Positions 48,559-59,609 of a stretch of DNA of 64,000 nt are shown in pieces. The stretch's first letter is position 1, and each line of letters starts with the position of its first letter. The notes under the pieces were generated by a model that was given only the letters and a program-made list of their open reading frames with translations, did no database searches and was not told the origin of the DNA. A program made the position numbers and the translations under genes. This DNA is from Phoronis australis. Its lineage: Eukaryota; Phoronida; Phoronidae. The DNA is taken from NCBI GenBank assembly GCA_002633005.1, contig NMRA01000658.1:1-64000 (forward strand), read 5' to 3'.

Positions 48559-51500
48559 CCTTTTCTCGTCTCATCTGTGTAAAGAAAGTGCAGTTGTATC
48601 CGTCGACAACTTGTAAACGTGAAAAAATATGGAAATTACCGGGAGACTTTTGCACTAATGACGTACTTCTCAGGCTCACATAGCCCGCATTATGCAGTGT
48701 TATTCCTCAACACAATGCCACGAAACTTGCTGGACATGGTTCAGTGATTTACGGCGGATCATTTTCGCCTCAAACCTATAGCTCGTTCTTAAAAACATTT
48801 GGCGATTTTCAACTTACGTCGTAATCACATCGTCGCTATACTTTGTGTTTCTAACTAAAGTGGCCAACCAATCAGACAAATAAGGAATTAGCCTGCAAGT
48901 TCCACTTTAACTCCTTTCTGCTATCACGATGCTGGCAAATTCCCACTGCTGTTCGGTGAAGGCAAACCTCGTAAAATATCTATGGATGGAGGACGTCACG
49001 TCCCATATATTTCCCACTGCAAAGTCAGTGGATGAGACTGATAAAGTGGGGGAATTGCCATCCCTGCTGATGTCACAATGTTAAAAATTATTTAAGTACT
49101 AAATTATTTTATGTAATCTATACTGCTTCGTCCTCATTATCATATTGTTTGGATTATCGGGTCAGTGACCATGTTTGTTCTACGATTATTGGTTTAATTG
49201 TACCATGTGATCTCTTTGTCTCGTCGCAACACTCGGCCATCGTCCACAATTCTCTCCAAATTTCAGTTTTCACTCAATTTCTCTTTCCCTCCCTCCCTCA
49301 ACCAATTTGCTTATCCTTATATTTCCCATGTGGCTTTCCCGGTGTTGCTGTTATGCTTCCCATATTATTACTTAACTTTCTATTCATCTCTTATGTATAC
49401 TGTTCAACATATTATATAACTTTTGTAATTACCGATACCCGTAGTAGTTTAGTTTCTCATCTACACGTGTTGTTTCACTGTAAACTAGCTTCGGTATCGC
49501 TTCGTGGTTAGCGCATACAAAATAAATTATTGAAATTAAACTAATCAAACACTGGGAGTGGTTGACAGTGGGATTCATTCCTGTTATTTTATTTAACCAC
49601 TACGTAGTTCTGAATTTCCAACGAATCTGACAAAACTCTTAATACTCCAGGGAGTGCCAATATGCAAAGCCCGCTGTTCGAGCCCTAAAAACAATTCTTT
49701 TTATATGATGCATGAGTGAAATGGCAAATCAGCGAGAGACTTTGTGAGCCATGTGACACCTTCTAATCTCATGGTTTTTAATTTTTGCATTCAACAGTCG
49801 CTGTCACAGTACGAATAAAGTCAAATGTGGGCGATAAGCAGCACAATTTCACAATTGGCTGATTGTAGTTTGAAACGTCAGACCTATCTCTTCCGTTTTG
49901 TCTATATGTTTCACATTCCATTGATGTATATGAGCAGTCTCATGACAAAGCATTTCAAGGACATTTTGAAAAATGAATCAAGAGGAGCTTTTGACTCTTT
50001 ATGTATGACAAAAGAAATTAAAACGTAGAATACTACTACTACACTCACGATCGCTATATATAAGCTTTCATCATAAAATAAAATACTGGTGATCTTGTCA
50101 AGATATATCTGTGTAAACAGTAAAAGGAAATAACAAATTAAAAAGCTATAAAATAGAAAAAAGTGGTAATAATTAACAGAAATTAACTGTATATACAAAA
50201 TTACAGTATAGAGTAGAATCATTATTAGAATCTTTTATTACATTGTTTTAATGCTGTTAAAAACTTAGAATTTATATTAAACTATACTGTTGTACCTTGT
50301 TCAACTTCATGATATTGCTATGAAAATGTAAGAGTTCTTGAAATCTAGTAATTTTAAACCAACTGTTGAAGTTACCGTTTCAAATAAAAACAGATGGCAT
50401 GAGCACCGGAAATACAGGGTTCATCACCACCCACGGAAATTGCTTTTCTTGAAAGTCATAGTAACCGTTACTTGATCATTGCGTACAGAGCATTTTTGCT
50501 GCGCGTGGGGTGTTTAGGAGTGGCAATCTAGAGATCAGTGCCACGGATTTGGTGACTGGTGACTCGGGAATGGAATTTAGAGTATCATAACTGGAATATA
50601 GAGGTGCGATCAGGGAACAATTTCTTCTCCTAATAGCACGCAATTAAGTAACTAACACCGTCCTTCCTGAAAAAAAACTATCGTGAATTACGTGTCGCGT
50701 GGAAACGTTGTAATTAAGTGCAATTGTCTGAATCATGTACATCATCGTCTGTAAGTAATTGCATCTATTTAGATGTAACCACATGCTAACTGACATCATT
50801 ACATTCACTGACCATGAAAACATGGCTACAAATGTCAAAACGTTCTACATGTTGAGCGAATGAGGAAACGGAGTTTTGAATAATGGTGGCATTACACTAA
50901 TTTTTCATGCAACAACCTGCAAACTAATTTTATCAAATTAATTGATCATAGAATCATCGGTGCAAATATCAATACCATTTACTTGATTTCTTGTGGTGCT
51001 TCGTTTCTCCACTGTAAGCACAAGATTTTTAATTAACGGCTACCTTAATTTGCATAACTGAACTGGACTTTTCAGATAGTTCCGGTAAAGCTTTAACAAA
51101 TGATTCGTGAAGTAGCCTTTTCGCGCCATATTGCATTATCGAGAGCAAACAGTAAATAAAAAACTGTCTATGTAGAAGAAATATGCAACTGCTGTGAGTA
51201 CCAGAGCACATTGAATAAAGCACCAATGTGTTCGTACATTTAGCTGCTTGAATTATTTGAGGATTGTCGCAGTGACGCACGTTGAATCAAAAGCAGTGAA
51301 CGTTTACCGTTCACTACATTTTACAGCTGATAACTTCAGCGTGGTCAGGGTGGTGCTTTTAACGTATTGTAGATACTAAATGTACTTGTGTTACCGTTCA
51401 AGGAAGGGTATTAGGTCTTGGGTTTGAATTTCACAAGTGAAATATTCTTAGAGTTGAATATGCATTTGTTTTTTTCGGTTCCCGAGGCACGAATACATAT

Positions 51501-51647
51501 TAACAGAGACGTTTCAGGTGTTACTTAATGTCCCAAATTTAGTCAGAAGACGTTAGCTATTGCAACCGTTATCATATCATAGTCTACGCCGGGCTCGTAC
51601 TTCACTGGGCTTTCAATATTTTGCAAAGCCACATATGTTACATCTAG
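48559..51647. other. No recognisable gene in 3 kb
   Basis: A 120-codon frame at 49149-49511 (plus) is hydrophobic and T-rich without a domain. A lone A-box-like gtggttagcgcat at 49503 has no B-box. If it regulates the TRIM gene, this would be its 3' flank. I saw no AATAAA close behind the TRIM stop. Confidence 0.4.
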
Positions 51648-53513
51648 TTATGTATCCAAATATTTAAAGAACTTAACGTCCCCAGAGAATTCGTGTATTG
51701 CGAGTTGGCCTTCACCTATAACAGACAAAGCTGTTGGGTCTCTGAGTTTGTCGGTGTCTTTAATAGCGGAGCTTGCAATGAACGTCCCCGTTCCGTCAAT
51801 CAAATGGAATTTATGTTTTTGGACAGGGCCGGGTGAGTCAAGGACAACTATTTGTCCCCATTCATCTACTCCCACACCTCGTGGCCTCTTCAGCTCCGTG
51901 GGGCTTCCTATGTTAGGCTTGTATGTATGCAAGACACTTGTCCCCTCTTTGTTCACAATATGAACGCATTTAGACTTCCAATCGGTAACAACAATGTTGC
52001 CGTCAGTGTAGCATGCGACTGAGAACGGATTAAAGTGATTAAGTGACAGTGCAGCTTTGCCTATAAACTTGCAATTTGATCCGGTCTCGTCAGTGGTGAT
52101 CAAATGTTTATGATCAGCGATTATCACCTGATTATCATTGACAGCCACAGCACCGTAGCCCCTGTAAACGCCCTGGATGTGAACTTTGTTCTTAAAGTTC
52201 ATCCCATATACGATGATGTCCTTGGCTTGCACGTTCAGAACCTCGTTTAGCGGCGTCTTGTCATCGTGGGGAAGCTCGCACTCTTGGTTGCCATGCTTGT
52301 CGAATATTTTTACAGTCTTGTTGGTCCAGTCCGTTGTGAAGTATCTTCCCTGCAGTACATCGAAGCCGAGACAACCGGGCTCGTTCTGATCTTGTGGTTG
52401 AACAAGCTTGAATGTGTGTTGCAGAACGGCTTCCTCCAAAACTTTTGGTTTCAGCGCAATCACCTTACCGTCTGCCGTTATCTCGAAGCGATCCATCCTC
52501 ATCGCGACATCGGTATTTATATCGGGCGGGTCTTTGTGATTGAATTTGTACACCCCTATTCCGAATTGTTTCGCTACTGGCTGCAAGTCTTTTAGGCGCT
52601 GACAAAGATCTTTCGCATGCTGCAGCTTTTCGGCGTCCTTGCCGAGTTCAAGGAGACGTGCACCAAAGCCGACAGTGAAACGAACTTTAGCGGCGGTATC
52701 TTCCTTCGGCTTTTTGACAAGTTCCCCTAGTTTTTCCAGCATCGCCTTTTCTTTTTCGTCCGCCATTCTGCGCACCTCATTGAAATGATTCCTGATTGCT
52801 TGCTCCACGCTCTTCGGGTCTTGTTTCTGTTCTTCATTGGCTTTTGTGTAGCCTTCATACAGGCTGTCGACAGTCACTCGAGCGTTATTCATGGGTTCAA
52901 CAAACGGTTTCAGCTCGTTGGTAGCCGTCACCAAGGCCATCTCCAGCGTGGCTATCTTGTGCCCAGTGTGATTATTCATTTTACAGCTAGGGCAGATAGG
53001 AATGGCACAGCCTTCACAATACCCATTGACCTCTTCAGCTGGATGAAGAGTGCAAACTACCTTCTGATTGGTGCGCATCTCGTCAACGTGTTCTCCTGCA
53101 CGAACCTGCTTCAAGGTAACCACTTTGTGGTCCTTGGTAATTTTGGTGGTGTTGTGAGAAATACTGCAGGCATTGCATAGGTGATCGCCGCAGTGTGTGC
53201 ACAAGTTGGTAGCCACGGCTTGGCTTCCGTGCGCTTTGCAGAAATCGCAATCTGTTTTCTCTGGTTTGGGCAGAATAGCGAGCATATCGCGCACGAAGTA
53301 GTTGTCACGCAGACCTTGTAGGCCAGTAGGTGGTACCTCGGTTGTATTCTGACACGACGGACAAGGGAACTTCGCGTTGTCGACATTCTGAGCTACGTAG
53401 TTAGCGATACAGTTTTCGCAAAATGTGTGTAAACATGGCAGGGCTTTTGGCTTATCGAAAGGTTTTTCACACAACTTACACTTCAGTTCATCTCGCGCTT
53501 CTTCCTGAAACAT
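51648..53513 (-). CDS. TRIM-NHL-type RING E3 ubiquitin ligase, single exon
   Basis: An intact 621-codon frame. Residues 12-54 are a C3HC4 RING (C12, C15, C27, H29, C32, C35, C51, C54), the E2-binding part of a ubiquitin ligase. Residues 89-130 are a B-box 1 and 154-185 a B-box 2 (C154, H157, C166, C169, C174, C177, H182, H185). About 195-310 is charged and helical, as expected for the TRIM dimerising coiled coil. About 380-621 has the repeated hydrophobic/Asp-Gly pattern of an NHL-like beta propeller (FSVACYTDGNIVVTD, RGVGVDEWGQIVVLD), which would bind substrate or RNA. There is no filamin domain between them. In many marine invertebrates such TRIMs form large lineage-specific sets with suspected immune roles; that role here is an inference. 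The start is the ATG at 53513, but a possible splice acceptor (tttcag) lies just after it, so an upstream exon is possible. Confidence 0.93.
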   Translation of the reverse strand: MFQEEARDELKCKLCEKPFDKPKALPCLHTFCENCIANYVAQNVDNAKFPCPSCQNTTEVPPTGLQGLRDNYFVRDMLAILPKPEKTDCDFCKAHGSQAVATNLCTHCGDHLCNACSISHNTTKITKDHKVVTLKQVRAGEHVDEMRTNQKVVCTLHPAEEVNGYCEGCAIPICPSCKMNNHTGHKIATLEMALVTATNELKPFVEPMNNARVTVDSLYEGYTKANEEQKQDPKSVEQAIRNHFNEVRRMADEKEKAMLEKLGELVKKPKEDTAAKVRFTVGFGARLLELGKDAEKLQHAKDLCQRLKDLQPVAKQFGIGVYKFNHKDPPDINTDVAMRMDRFEITADGKVIALKPKVLEEAVLQHTFKLVQPQDQNEPGCLGFDVLQGRYFTTDWTNKTVKIFDKHGNQECELPHDDKTPLNEVLNVQAKDIIVYGMNFKNKVHIQGVYRGYGAVAVNDNQVIIADHKHLITTDETGSNCKFIGKAALSLNHFNPFSVACYTDGNIVVTDWKSKCVHIVNKEGTSVLHTYKPNIGSPTELKRPRGVGVDEWGQIVVLDSPGPVQKHKFHLIDGTGTFIASSAIKDTDKLRDPTALSVIGEGQLAIHEFSGDVKFFKYLDT

Positions 53514-54555
53514 GCCAAAAATTGGATATTACATGTACAATTGAAATGGCGAAAAAATTGTACGTATCTATTGAATTGTAACGCAAAATTGAAAGAAACA
53601 TACACTTTTTAAACAGACCATTGAGGAGCCAGGTTGACCTGAAAAACGTGGATTCATATTTTCAGTGTAAAGTTTGTAGACTAATATATAAAAAATAATT
53701 GTACCACCTGGAAACATTTTGTTTTGAACATGGAAATAGAGAGGGAGATTAAACGTACTACTATAAGTAGCCATCAAAACATGCAGATCACGTGGCGCCA
53801 TATTGTTGAGTGGAATCTCTCACTGAAAACAAACCAACGTGGCTGTGAGCGGAAAGGGGGCCTAGGTACATTAAATGTAAAATACTCAGATACGAACAAA
53901 TAAAGCAAAAGTGCCCTGGCCAATATTAGCAAGATGTTTAAGTTAAGTGATTACACTAGAAATGGTATGAAAATACAAGTATTTTGGTATCTATTTCATC
54001 AACATCGACCCAACGATTTCACGCTTCATGACACTCATTTCCATACAAAATGCAAGGTCACGTGATGGCCAATCCGTCTCTACGTAGATGGTTGACAAGT
54101 AACAAAACCAGTACATGTACTCACTGACAGTCCCACGAAGGGATCAAATGGCTGTTCCTGAAAAGTAACAGGACGTATAAATATCCAGAAAGATATGGTA
54201 AGGAGTCAGCAAGAGATTGAAGAAGGGAGTGAGGGAGGGAGGGGAGATGATAGGAGGAAGAGTGAGGGAGGGAACAGACTGGGGTGAAAAGCAAGGTGAG
54301 AGTTAGGCAGGCAGGCCAACATGTAGAGAGTTGGAATGGCAGGCACAGAGGGCACTGGGCAGGTGATGGCAGACCGACAGGCAGAGGGTGAATTTTCGAA
54401 ACATGAATGAATTCACAAACGTAAATGTGAAACAAAGGTACTCGGTTACATGTACCTTAAACCTTGAAAAATCCATTCTGAATTCACCTTAAGGCTGCAA
54501 ATGCATCATCTGCCTTAAGAACAACAACGAATGGCTGTTAAGCGGCTTTACGATG
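53514..54555. other. TRIM upstream region and purine-rich tract
   Basis: No promoter element could be defined. 54190-54350 is strongly G/A-rich on the plus strand (gggagtgagggagggagggg). Confidence 0.45.
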
Positions 54556-54944
54556 TAGTCAGGTTCACTATGTCCAAATTTTGACATTCGTTGGAATTTT
54601 TGGGGAAAGTGGAAACTATACATTTTTGGAAACCTCATGGAATGACGAATTAGAAAATAATTGATTCCATTTTTTCGGTGGCCATCTTGGCAATCATCTT
54701 GGATTTTCAAAAAAAGCGCCGGTAAAATGGATTTTGCCCAATATATCCGCCCTTGGGTCACTGAGAATGTTAGTTTTTATGGCAACATCTGCAGTTCTGA
54801 GGTCAATGAATTGGAAATTTTAATTTTACTGGCGGCCATCTTGGTGGCCATCTTGAAATTTCACAAATGGCGCCCGTAAAATACATTTTGCTCAGTATTT
54901 CTGCTCTTGGGTAAATTAGAATGGCTGCACTCAGATTTTGTGGG
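54556..54944. repeat. Left inverted-repeat arm
   Basis: It matches the reverse complement of 59610-59973 over its length, for example ggaatttttggggaaagtgg, ggaatgacraatyagaaaat and gtaaaatacatttt. It consists of two related sub-repeats, each carrying a gcgcc(c/g)gtaaaat block and a cttgggt(c/a) block. Confidence 0.9.
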
Positions 54945-55261
54945 GTAAGGAATTGAAAAACACTATTTCTAAATGATACATACAATCTAAATGATTTTAA
55001 TAGCAGATACGAACCTCTAGAATATTTAAAGGAATCACAGAAACGCAGATTAACCTACATGTATATTTACAGTTTATATTTATATCTTTTTGAAAAGACA
55101 TTTGAGACATAACTTTTGAAGATTTCGTTATTATTTCCACTGTTCACTTTGGAATCCAGTTCTCCTCTACTCAATAGAAATGCATTTTGCCTTTGACAGT
55201 CAGACGGCAGATAAGCTTGGCAGTAACCAGGCTGAGGATCAATGACGAGAACAACAGGAGT

Positions 55262-55355
55262 TGTAGCCTGCTGGGCAAATCGACCAGAAACATGCTATCA
55301 GCCACCATGAATTCACCCTAACACCAAGAGCAATCTTTGCTGCCAGTGGGGCAAT
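55262..55355 (+). pseudogene. Mobile-family gene, 5' part before LINE insertion
   Basis: From a stop near 55262 the frame runs open to the LINE and reads IDQKHAISHHEFTLTPRAIF, then AASGA. The HEFTLTPRAIF block is one I associate with a repetitive, unassigned protein family found in many invertebrate genomes. The last codon is split by the LINE target site (55342-55355). Upstream sequence is too decayed to follow. Confidence 0.55.
55342..55355. repeat. LINE target-site duplication, left copy
   Basis: gccagtggggcaat, identical to 57991-58004. It stands at the poly-T side, which is the 3' end of the minus-strand LINE. Confidence 0.95.
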
Positions 55356-55568
55356 TTTTTTTTAATGTTTATTACGAAATCTTCAGAATACAATGAATAT
55401 ACATAACCCAGAAAGCGCCAAGAGGCATTAGATCTGGGTAAAAAAATACAAAGAAGTCTATATACAATGATTATATACAAATACATAAATAAAAAAACTG
55501 ATGTTAAGATTACAATGATATATGACAACGAATGAAAATAATTTATTTTCATACAGATGTATAAAATT

Positions 55569-57422
55569 CTATCCACTCACACAAAGAGATTTAATATTAT
55601 AAAGAAATTCTGATACTATTTCAAATGAAACCATATTTTCGTTTGAGTTAAGTTCTTGACATCCGTATAGAAAGAAATTAATTTTGTTGTACAATTGCGG
55701 AATTTCAGAGTATTTTTTATAAACATTGGGGTATTGTTCGAGTGTCTGGAAGAGCTGTACCCTCTCCTCCTTGCATACCTCACAAGCAAAGAAAACATGA
55801 GGATATGTCTGGGTATCTCCACAGGAACACAGAGCCGAAATATTATCAAAATTATGTCTAAATTTCTCGTTGTTTAGGAATAGACCACATCTTGATCTGT
55901 ATAGGGTTATTTCATGGTTGCGGGGAAGTTGAAATGATGTCAATGGGACTGGCAAGTCTGGAGTAGTGGTATGCATTTTAAAGTTATTTTTGAGAGTGAC
56001 GATTGAAGTGCTTTCTTTTATTTTGAATGGTAAGGAATTCCAGTTGTCAATACAAGTTAATATCGTTGATCTTCTAAAGGCTTGGCTGATGGAGGCTGGA
56101 ATAGTATACATATTGCTTTGCCGGAGTCCTGGTCTCGTGCTTGGTCTTTTGTAGGAGTCAAAGAGGATTTTGTTAGAGTAATTGTTTATGTTGGTTAAGA
56201 CTTTGAATGTATACATGGACAGGTGGAGTTTACGACGGGTTGCTAGTTTGCTCCAGTGAAGACTATTTAGAACCTTGATTGTGTTGGACCCTTTGTATGC
56301 CCCAGTTATGGCTAAAGCTGCTTGGTATTGTAGTCTTTCTAATTGGAGAAGTATGCCAGCGTTTGCCGATTGGTAGATTATGTCACAGTAATCTAGATGT
56401 GGAAGTACAAAAGACTTGAACAGAGTTTCAAGATGCATGGAGTTGAGATGACGAGAGATAATTCTAATTGGATTAATTAATTTTTGTACTTTTTGAACGA
56501 GTTCGCGACAATGAGGAGTAAATGTAAGCTTATGGTCGAGTAGCAAGCCAAGATGTTTGTGCGTGAACTTATTGGGGATAACTTCCCCATTGAGTGATAA
56601 TTCCAGTGTTGGATTTGTTTGGAAATGAGTATTATTAGACTTAGAAAATATAAGATCAACACTTTTTTCAGGTTTAAATTTCATCTTCCATTTGTGAGAC
56701 CAGTCATAGAGTTTGTTAAGGTCAGTTTGCAATTGTAAGGAGTCATGGGGATGCTCTTTTGAGAATGGGTGGAATATTGCAGTGTCATCAGCATATAAGA
56801 ATGTTTTAGAGCTTATCGTGTCTGGAAGATCATTGATGTACAGTAAAAAGAGTAAGGGGCCTAGTACGCTACCCTGTGGTACTCCAGCATTTACGAAACC
56901 TGGCGTTGATGAAGGTGATAAGACACCCTCAATTCGGACTTTGTAAGTTCGATTTTCCAGATATGATTTTAAAAGTAAGAGGAGAGTGCCTGAGAAACCG
57001 TAAGATTGTAATTTATGTAGAAGCAGGTCATGGGGAACGACATCAAAAGCTGACGCAATGTCTAAAAATACGGATCTCACGTTGTACCCTTGCTCAAACT
57101 GGAGGTGGATGTCGTGTACAATTTCTGTAAGTTGCGACACAGTGCTGTTACCAGGCATGAATCCAAATTGGCGACGATATATGAGGTTTTGTGAAGAGAG
57201 GTGGTCAAACATGTGCTGAGAAATGATTTTTTTTAAAATTTTGGATAAGGTGTTAAGTAGAGTTATGGGGCGATAGTTGGCAATGTCTGTTTTGGAGTTC
57301 TTTTTGTGTATTGGTATCATAACGCCAAGCTTCCAGTTCAAAGGAAATTTTCCAGATTGTAATATTTTGTTGTATAATGTTGTCAGAGGAAGTGTAAGCT
57401 CTCTTGCTATTATCTTGATCAT
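55569..57422 (-). CDS. LINE ORF2 reverse transcriptase
   Basis: 617 codons without a stop. The RT core has motif A FLDIASAFD with D121, motif B GVPQGS at 180-185 and the catalytic YADD at 210-213, so the polymerase residues are intact. After the palm comes the thumb region (LQYQAALAITGAYKGS, SLHWSKLATRRKLHL) and a C-terminal Cys/His cluster (CSCGDTQTYPHVFFACEVC). There is no RNase H domain. That layout fits the CR1/L2/Jockey-type LINEs. The frame extends upstream of the ATG at 57422 to about 57640, where the other frame takes over. The protein would prime cDNA synthesis at a nicked target, but without its endonuclease and promoter this copy cannot move by itself. Confidence 0.95.
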   Translation of the reverse strand: MIKIIARELTLPLTTLYNKILQSGKFPLNWKLGVMIPIHKKNSKTDIANYRPITLLNTLSKILKKIISQHMFDHLSSQNLIYRRQFGFMPGNSTVSQLTEIVHDIHLQFEQGYNVRSVFLDIASAFDVVPHDLLLHKLQSYGFSGTLLLLLKSYLENRTYKVRIEGVLSPSSTPGFVNAGVPQGSVLGPLLFLLYINDLPDTISSKTFLYADDTAIFHPFSKEHPHDSLQLQTDLNKLYDWSHKWKMKFKPEKSVDLIFSKSNNTHFQTNPTLELSLNGEVIPNKFTHKHLGLLLDHKLTFTPHCRELVQKVQKLINPIRIISRHLNSMHLETLFKSFVLPHLDYCDIIYQSANAGILLQLERLQYQAALAITGAYKGSNTIKVLNSLHWSKLATRRKLHLSMYTFKVLTNINNYSNKILFDSYKRPSTRPGLRQSNMYTIPASISQAFRRSTILTCIDNWNSLPFKIKESTSIVTLKNNFKMHTTTPDLPVPLTSFQLPRNHEITLYRSRCGLFLNNEKFRHNFDNISALCSCGDTQTYPHVFFACEVCKEERVQLFQTLEQYPNVYKKYSEIPQLYNKINFFLYGCQELNSNENMVSFEIVSEFLYNIKSLCVSG

Positions 57423-57489
57423 TTTATTGGTTATGAGATTGGTACCGTGGTTTTTGTTTTCGTCAATGTTTTCTAGTAGTTTTCTGACT

Positions 57490-57930
57490 TCAGATGGTTG
57501 GGCTTCTTTGTAAGAGAGGTGTTCTAATGTTCTGTTTGGGAATTCTGGATAGTTTATTGTTGGTGCAATGTGACTCTTGGCAGTGAAGTAGTCTAGAAAT
57601 AAGATTGGATGACGCCTGAGAGCTGGATTCTTTTGAGTGGATGGTGGGGTATGATGATTGCTTTACCTGTCCTCGAATTTTGTTTACAATATCCCAATAT
57701 TCCTTAGAATTTTTGGAGACATTTTTGATATTGGAGATAACTTTCATCTTATAGTCTTGTTTTGTCTTTTTAATTAGTTCTTCCACACTCTTGCACTGTT
57801 CTTTGTAGCGCTTGAACGTGCATGGGTTATTTGATCTTCTGAACGATCTGTACAGTTTATTTCTTTTATCTATTTCAGACTTAATGTTATTGTTAAACCA
57901 CGGTTTGTTCTTGTTTTTTATTGTTTTCAT
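57490..57930 (-). pseudogene. LINE ORF2 linker upstream of RT, other frame
   Basis: Reads KNKPWFNNNIKSEIDKRNKL, later NSKEYWDIVNKI, the usual basic spacer between endonuclease and RT (the W-F and Y-W blocks are characteristic). It is in a different frame from the RT; the switch lies between about 57640 and 57580. One indel therefore separates the two parts. Confidence 0.85.
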
Positions 57931-57990
57931 GGTTGATGGGATATTATTATCTAATATGTTGTAGAGTGACTGTGTGAATATTGAGACTGC

Positions 57991-58004
57991 GCCAGTGGGG
58001 CAAT
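57991..58004. repeat. LINE target-site duplication, right copy
   Basis: gccagtggggcaat, identical to 55342-55355, at the truncated 5' side of the LINE. Confidence 0.95.
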
Positions 58005-59345
58005 GCTGTCATGCACAGACAAATCGAATCGAATCCCCCTTCTACAGAAACTTTCCGAAGCAGATGTCTTAGACCAGGACAGTCCTCAAGCTGCAAGAGA
58101 GGTTTTAGACCCAGAAAACACATAAACACGTAACATCATCCAATGAGTGTGTTCACCCAAGCCACAGAACTGTACGTGTGGATAGTATGGAAGTGATTTT
58201 CTTAACTAGAGATTATGACGATATCATTCTGGTTTTTGACACCCACAAAGACAACTCTTTGAAACAAGCCACAAGAGAAAAAAGGAGACAGAGAAAGGGT
58301 CAAGTACAGTATCAGATAAGAGACTTACACAACGAACATCCCAATGAGCCGTTTGCTCTCCCATGACCAAAAAAGGCTCAACTTACTGAATATCTGTCTG
58401 CAAATACGCCACTTGAATATAATCAACACTCTGCCAACATAGCCATTACTTCAGCTTCAGGATGCACAAAGAGTAACCGACGTGAAATAGCTTAGAAGAA
58501 AATGATCACGAAAAAGCGGTTGTATTGCTAATACACTGATCATCATACAGTTCTGGCATCACATCAAAAGGTACCTGATTCTCAGCTGATTTTTTTTTCA
58601 CGTGACATAGATTTACTGGTACTCGTCGCTGCCTATTATGACAGGTTTCTCAGAAATGCTTCAGTCCCCATGGCATCTGCGATTGTGGACGTGAATCCAA
58701 TATGGACAATATTAGGTGCTGTCCGGGTAAAGGCTCCCTGTTTCCCATGCTTTTACATGGACAGACAACACTGGTCCATTCTATAGGTTGAATATATATT
58801 TGAAGGCAAACACCGATGATAACAATGCACAACAGACTTTTGGTACTGCTTATGAAGTAACAGGTGAACCTCTTCTCACATTAGCCCCTTTTACATGTGC
58901 ATACTCGCCTCAGGGTATAGACACAAATAGCATCCCAGTGCTGAGATGGTACCTCTTCTGTAAACATATGGCTGACAGCGACAAAGGTACACCAACCATT
59001 GGTGCTTTGAAACAGCATGTACTGACGGTGTTTATTCAAGCCAGAGTTTGGAGCCAGGCAGTCATTGCTCGACAGGAGTTCCTTGACCCATTGCAGAATG
59101 AATTTATAAGGACAAAGATGACCAGCTGAAACACTCACAACTGAGGAGCTTCCGGCGCCAGAGGCTATCATTGAGATGGTTAGATGCCAGTTCAAAAACA
59201 TTTCCTCTTCCCAAAGATGTTCTTGCCGATCAAAGGACCTATCTTACACAGATCTATGTCAGTATAGTGCAGAATATCAGAATGGTGATGATGGTGTGAT
59301 TCCTGGTGACAGTAATGGCTATAGTAATGATCTATATAGACTGAT
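58005..59345 (+). pseudogene. Mobile-family gene, main part, several frameshifts
   Basis: Collinear blocks in changing frames: MLSCTDKSNRIPLLQKLSEA directly after the LINE site; VFDTHKDNSLKQATREKRRQ (58229-); KAQLTEYLSANTPLEY (58378-); NDHEKAVVLLIH (58502-); FSRDIDLLVLVAAYYDRFL, MASAIVDVNPIWTILGAVRV (58595-58775); YLKANTDDNNAQQTFGTAYE and GIDTNSIPVLRWYLFCKHMA (58790-58980); PTIGALKQHVLTVFIQARVW (58990-59055). A Cys-rich tail closes it (59172-59300: RCQF, QRCSCRSKDL, DLCQ), in which several expected Cys positions are replaced. The F-S-x-D-x-D block suggests a metal-binding nuclease-like core, which is an inference. At least four frameshifts or stops make it inactive. I recognise the family by pattern only and know no assigned function. 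Confidence 0.7.
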
Positions 59346-59609
59346 TTCAAAGTTTTGAAAGACTATTGACAATACAAAACACATACTTTCGTGCTCTTCA
59401 AACATGAATAATTTGTTTAGGTACTGGTTTAGCTTTTTAAAACACTTAAAAGTGTCTTGAAGGAAACAAGCTCCGAACAAAATATACAAGAAAGTAAGAT
59501 AGTGATCATGTGTCGGATTACATGAAGAATGCATTTAGAAAATGCGGCTGCTCATAAATGGGGTTTTGATTATGTTTCTCATTTAATAAGTTGCATTTTC
59601 AGATCTATT

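Larger units (their letters stand above)
55356..57990 (-). mobile_element. 5'-truncated LINE, 2.6 kb, with poly(A) and TSD
   Basis: On the minus strand the element ends in AATAAA (complement at 55368-55373) followed by a short A-tail (T-run 55356-55363). It is flanked by perfect 14-bp duplications. The endonuclease region is missing: the coding remnant starts about 20 codons before 57930. Such truncation is typical of target-primed insertion. Confidence 0.95.

Noticed and set aside
49149-49511. 120-codon hydrophobic frame as a membrane protein
   Set aside because: T-rich DNA gives hydrophobic codons; no ordered pattern of membrane segments or known family.
49494-49515. tRNA gene suggested by an A-box-like sequence
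   Set aside because: No B-box or pairing arms follow within 80 bp.
52186-53386. Several open frames overlapping 51648-53513 on both strands
   Set aside because: They are shadows of the TRIM gene; only the 621-codon frame has domains.
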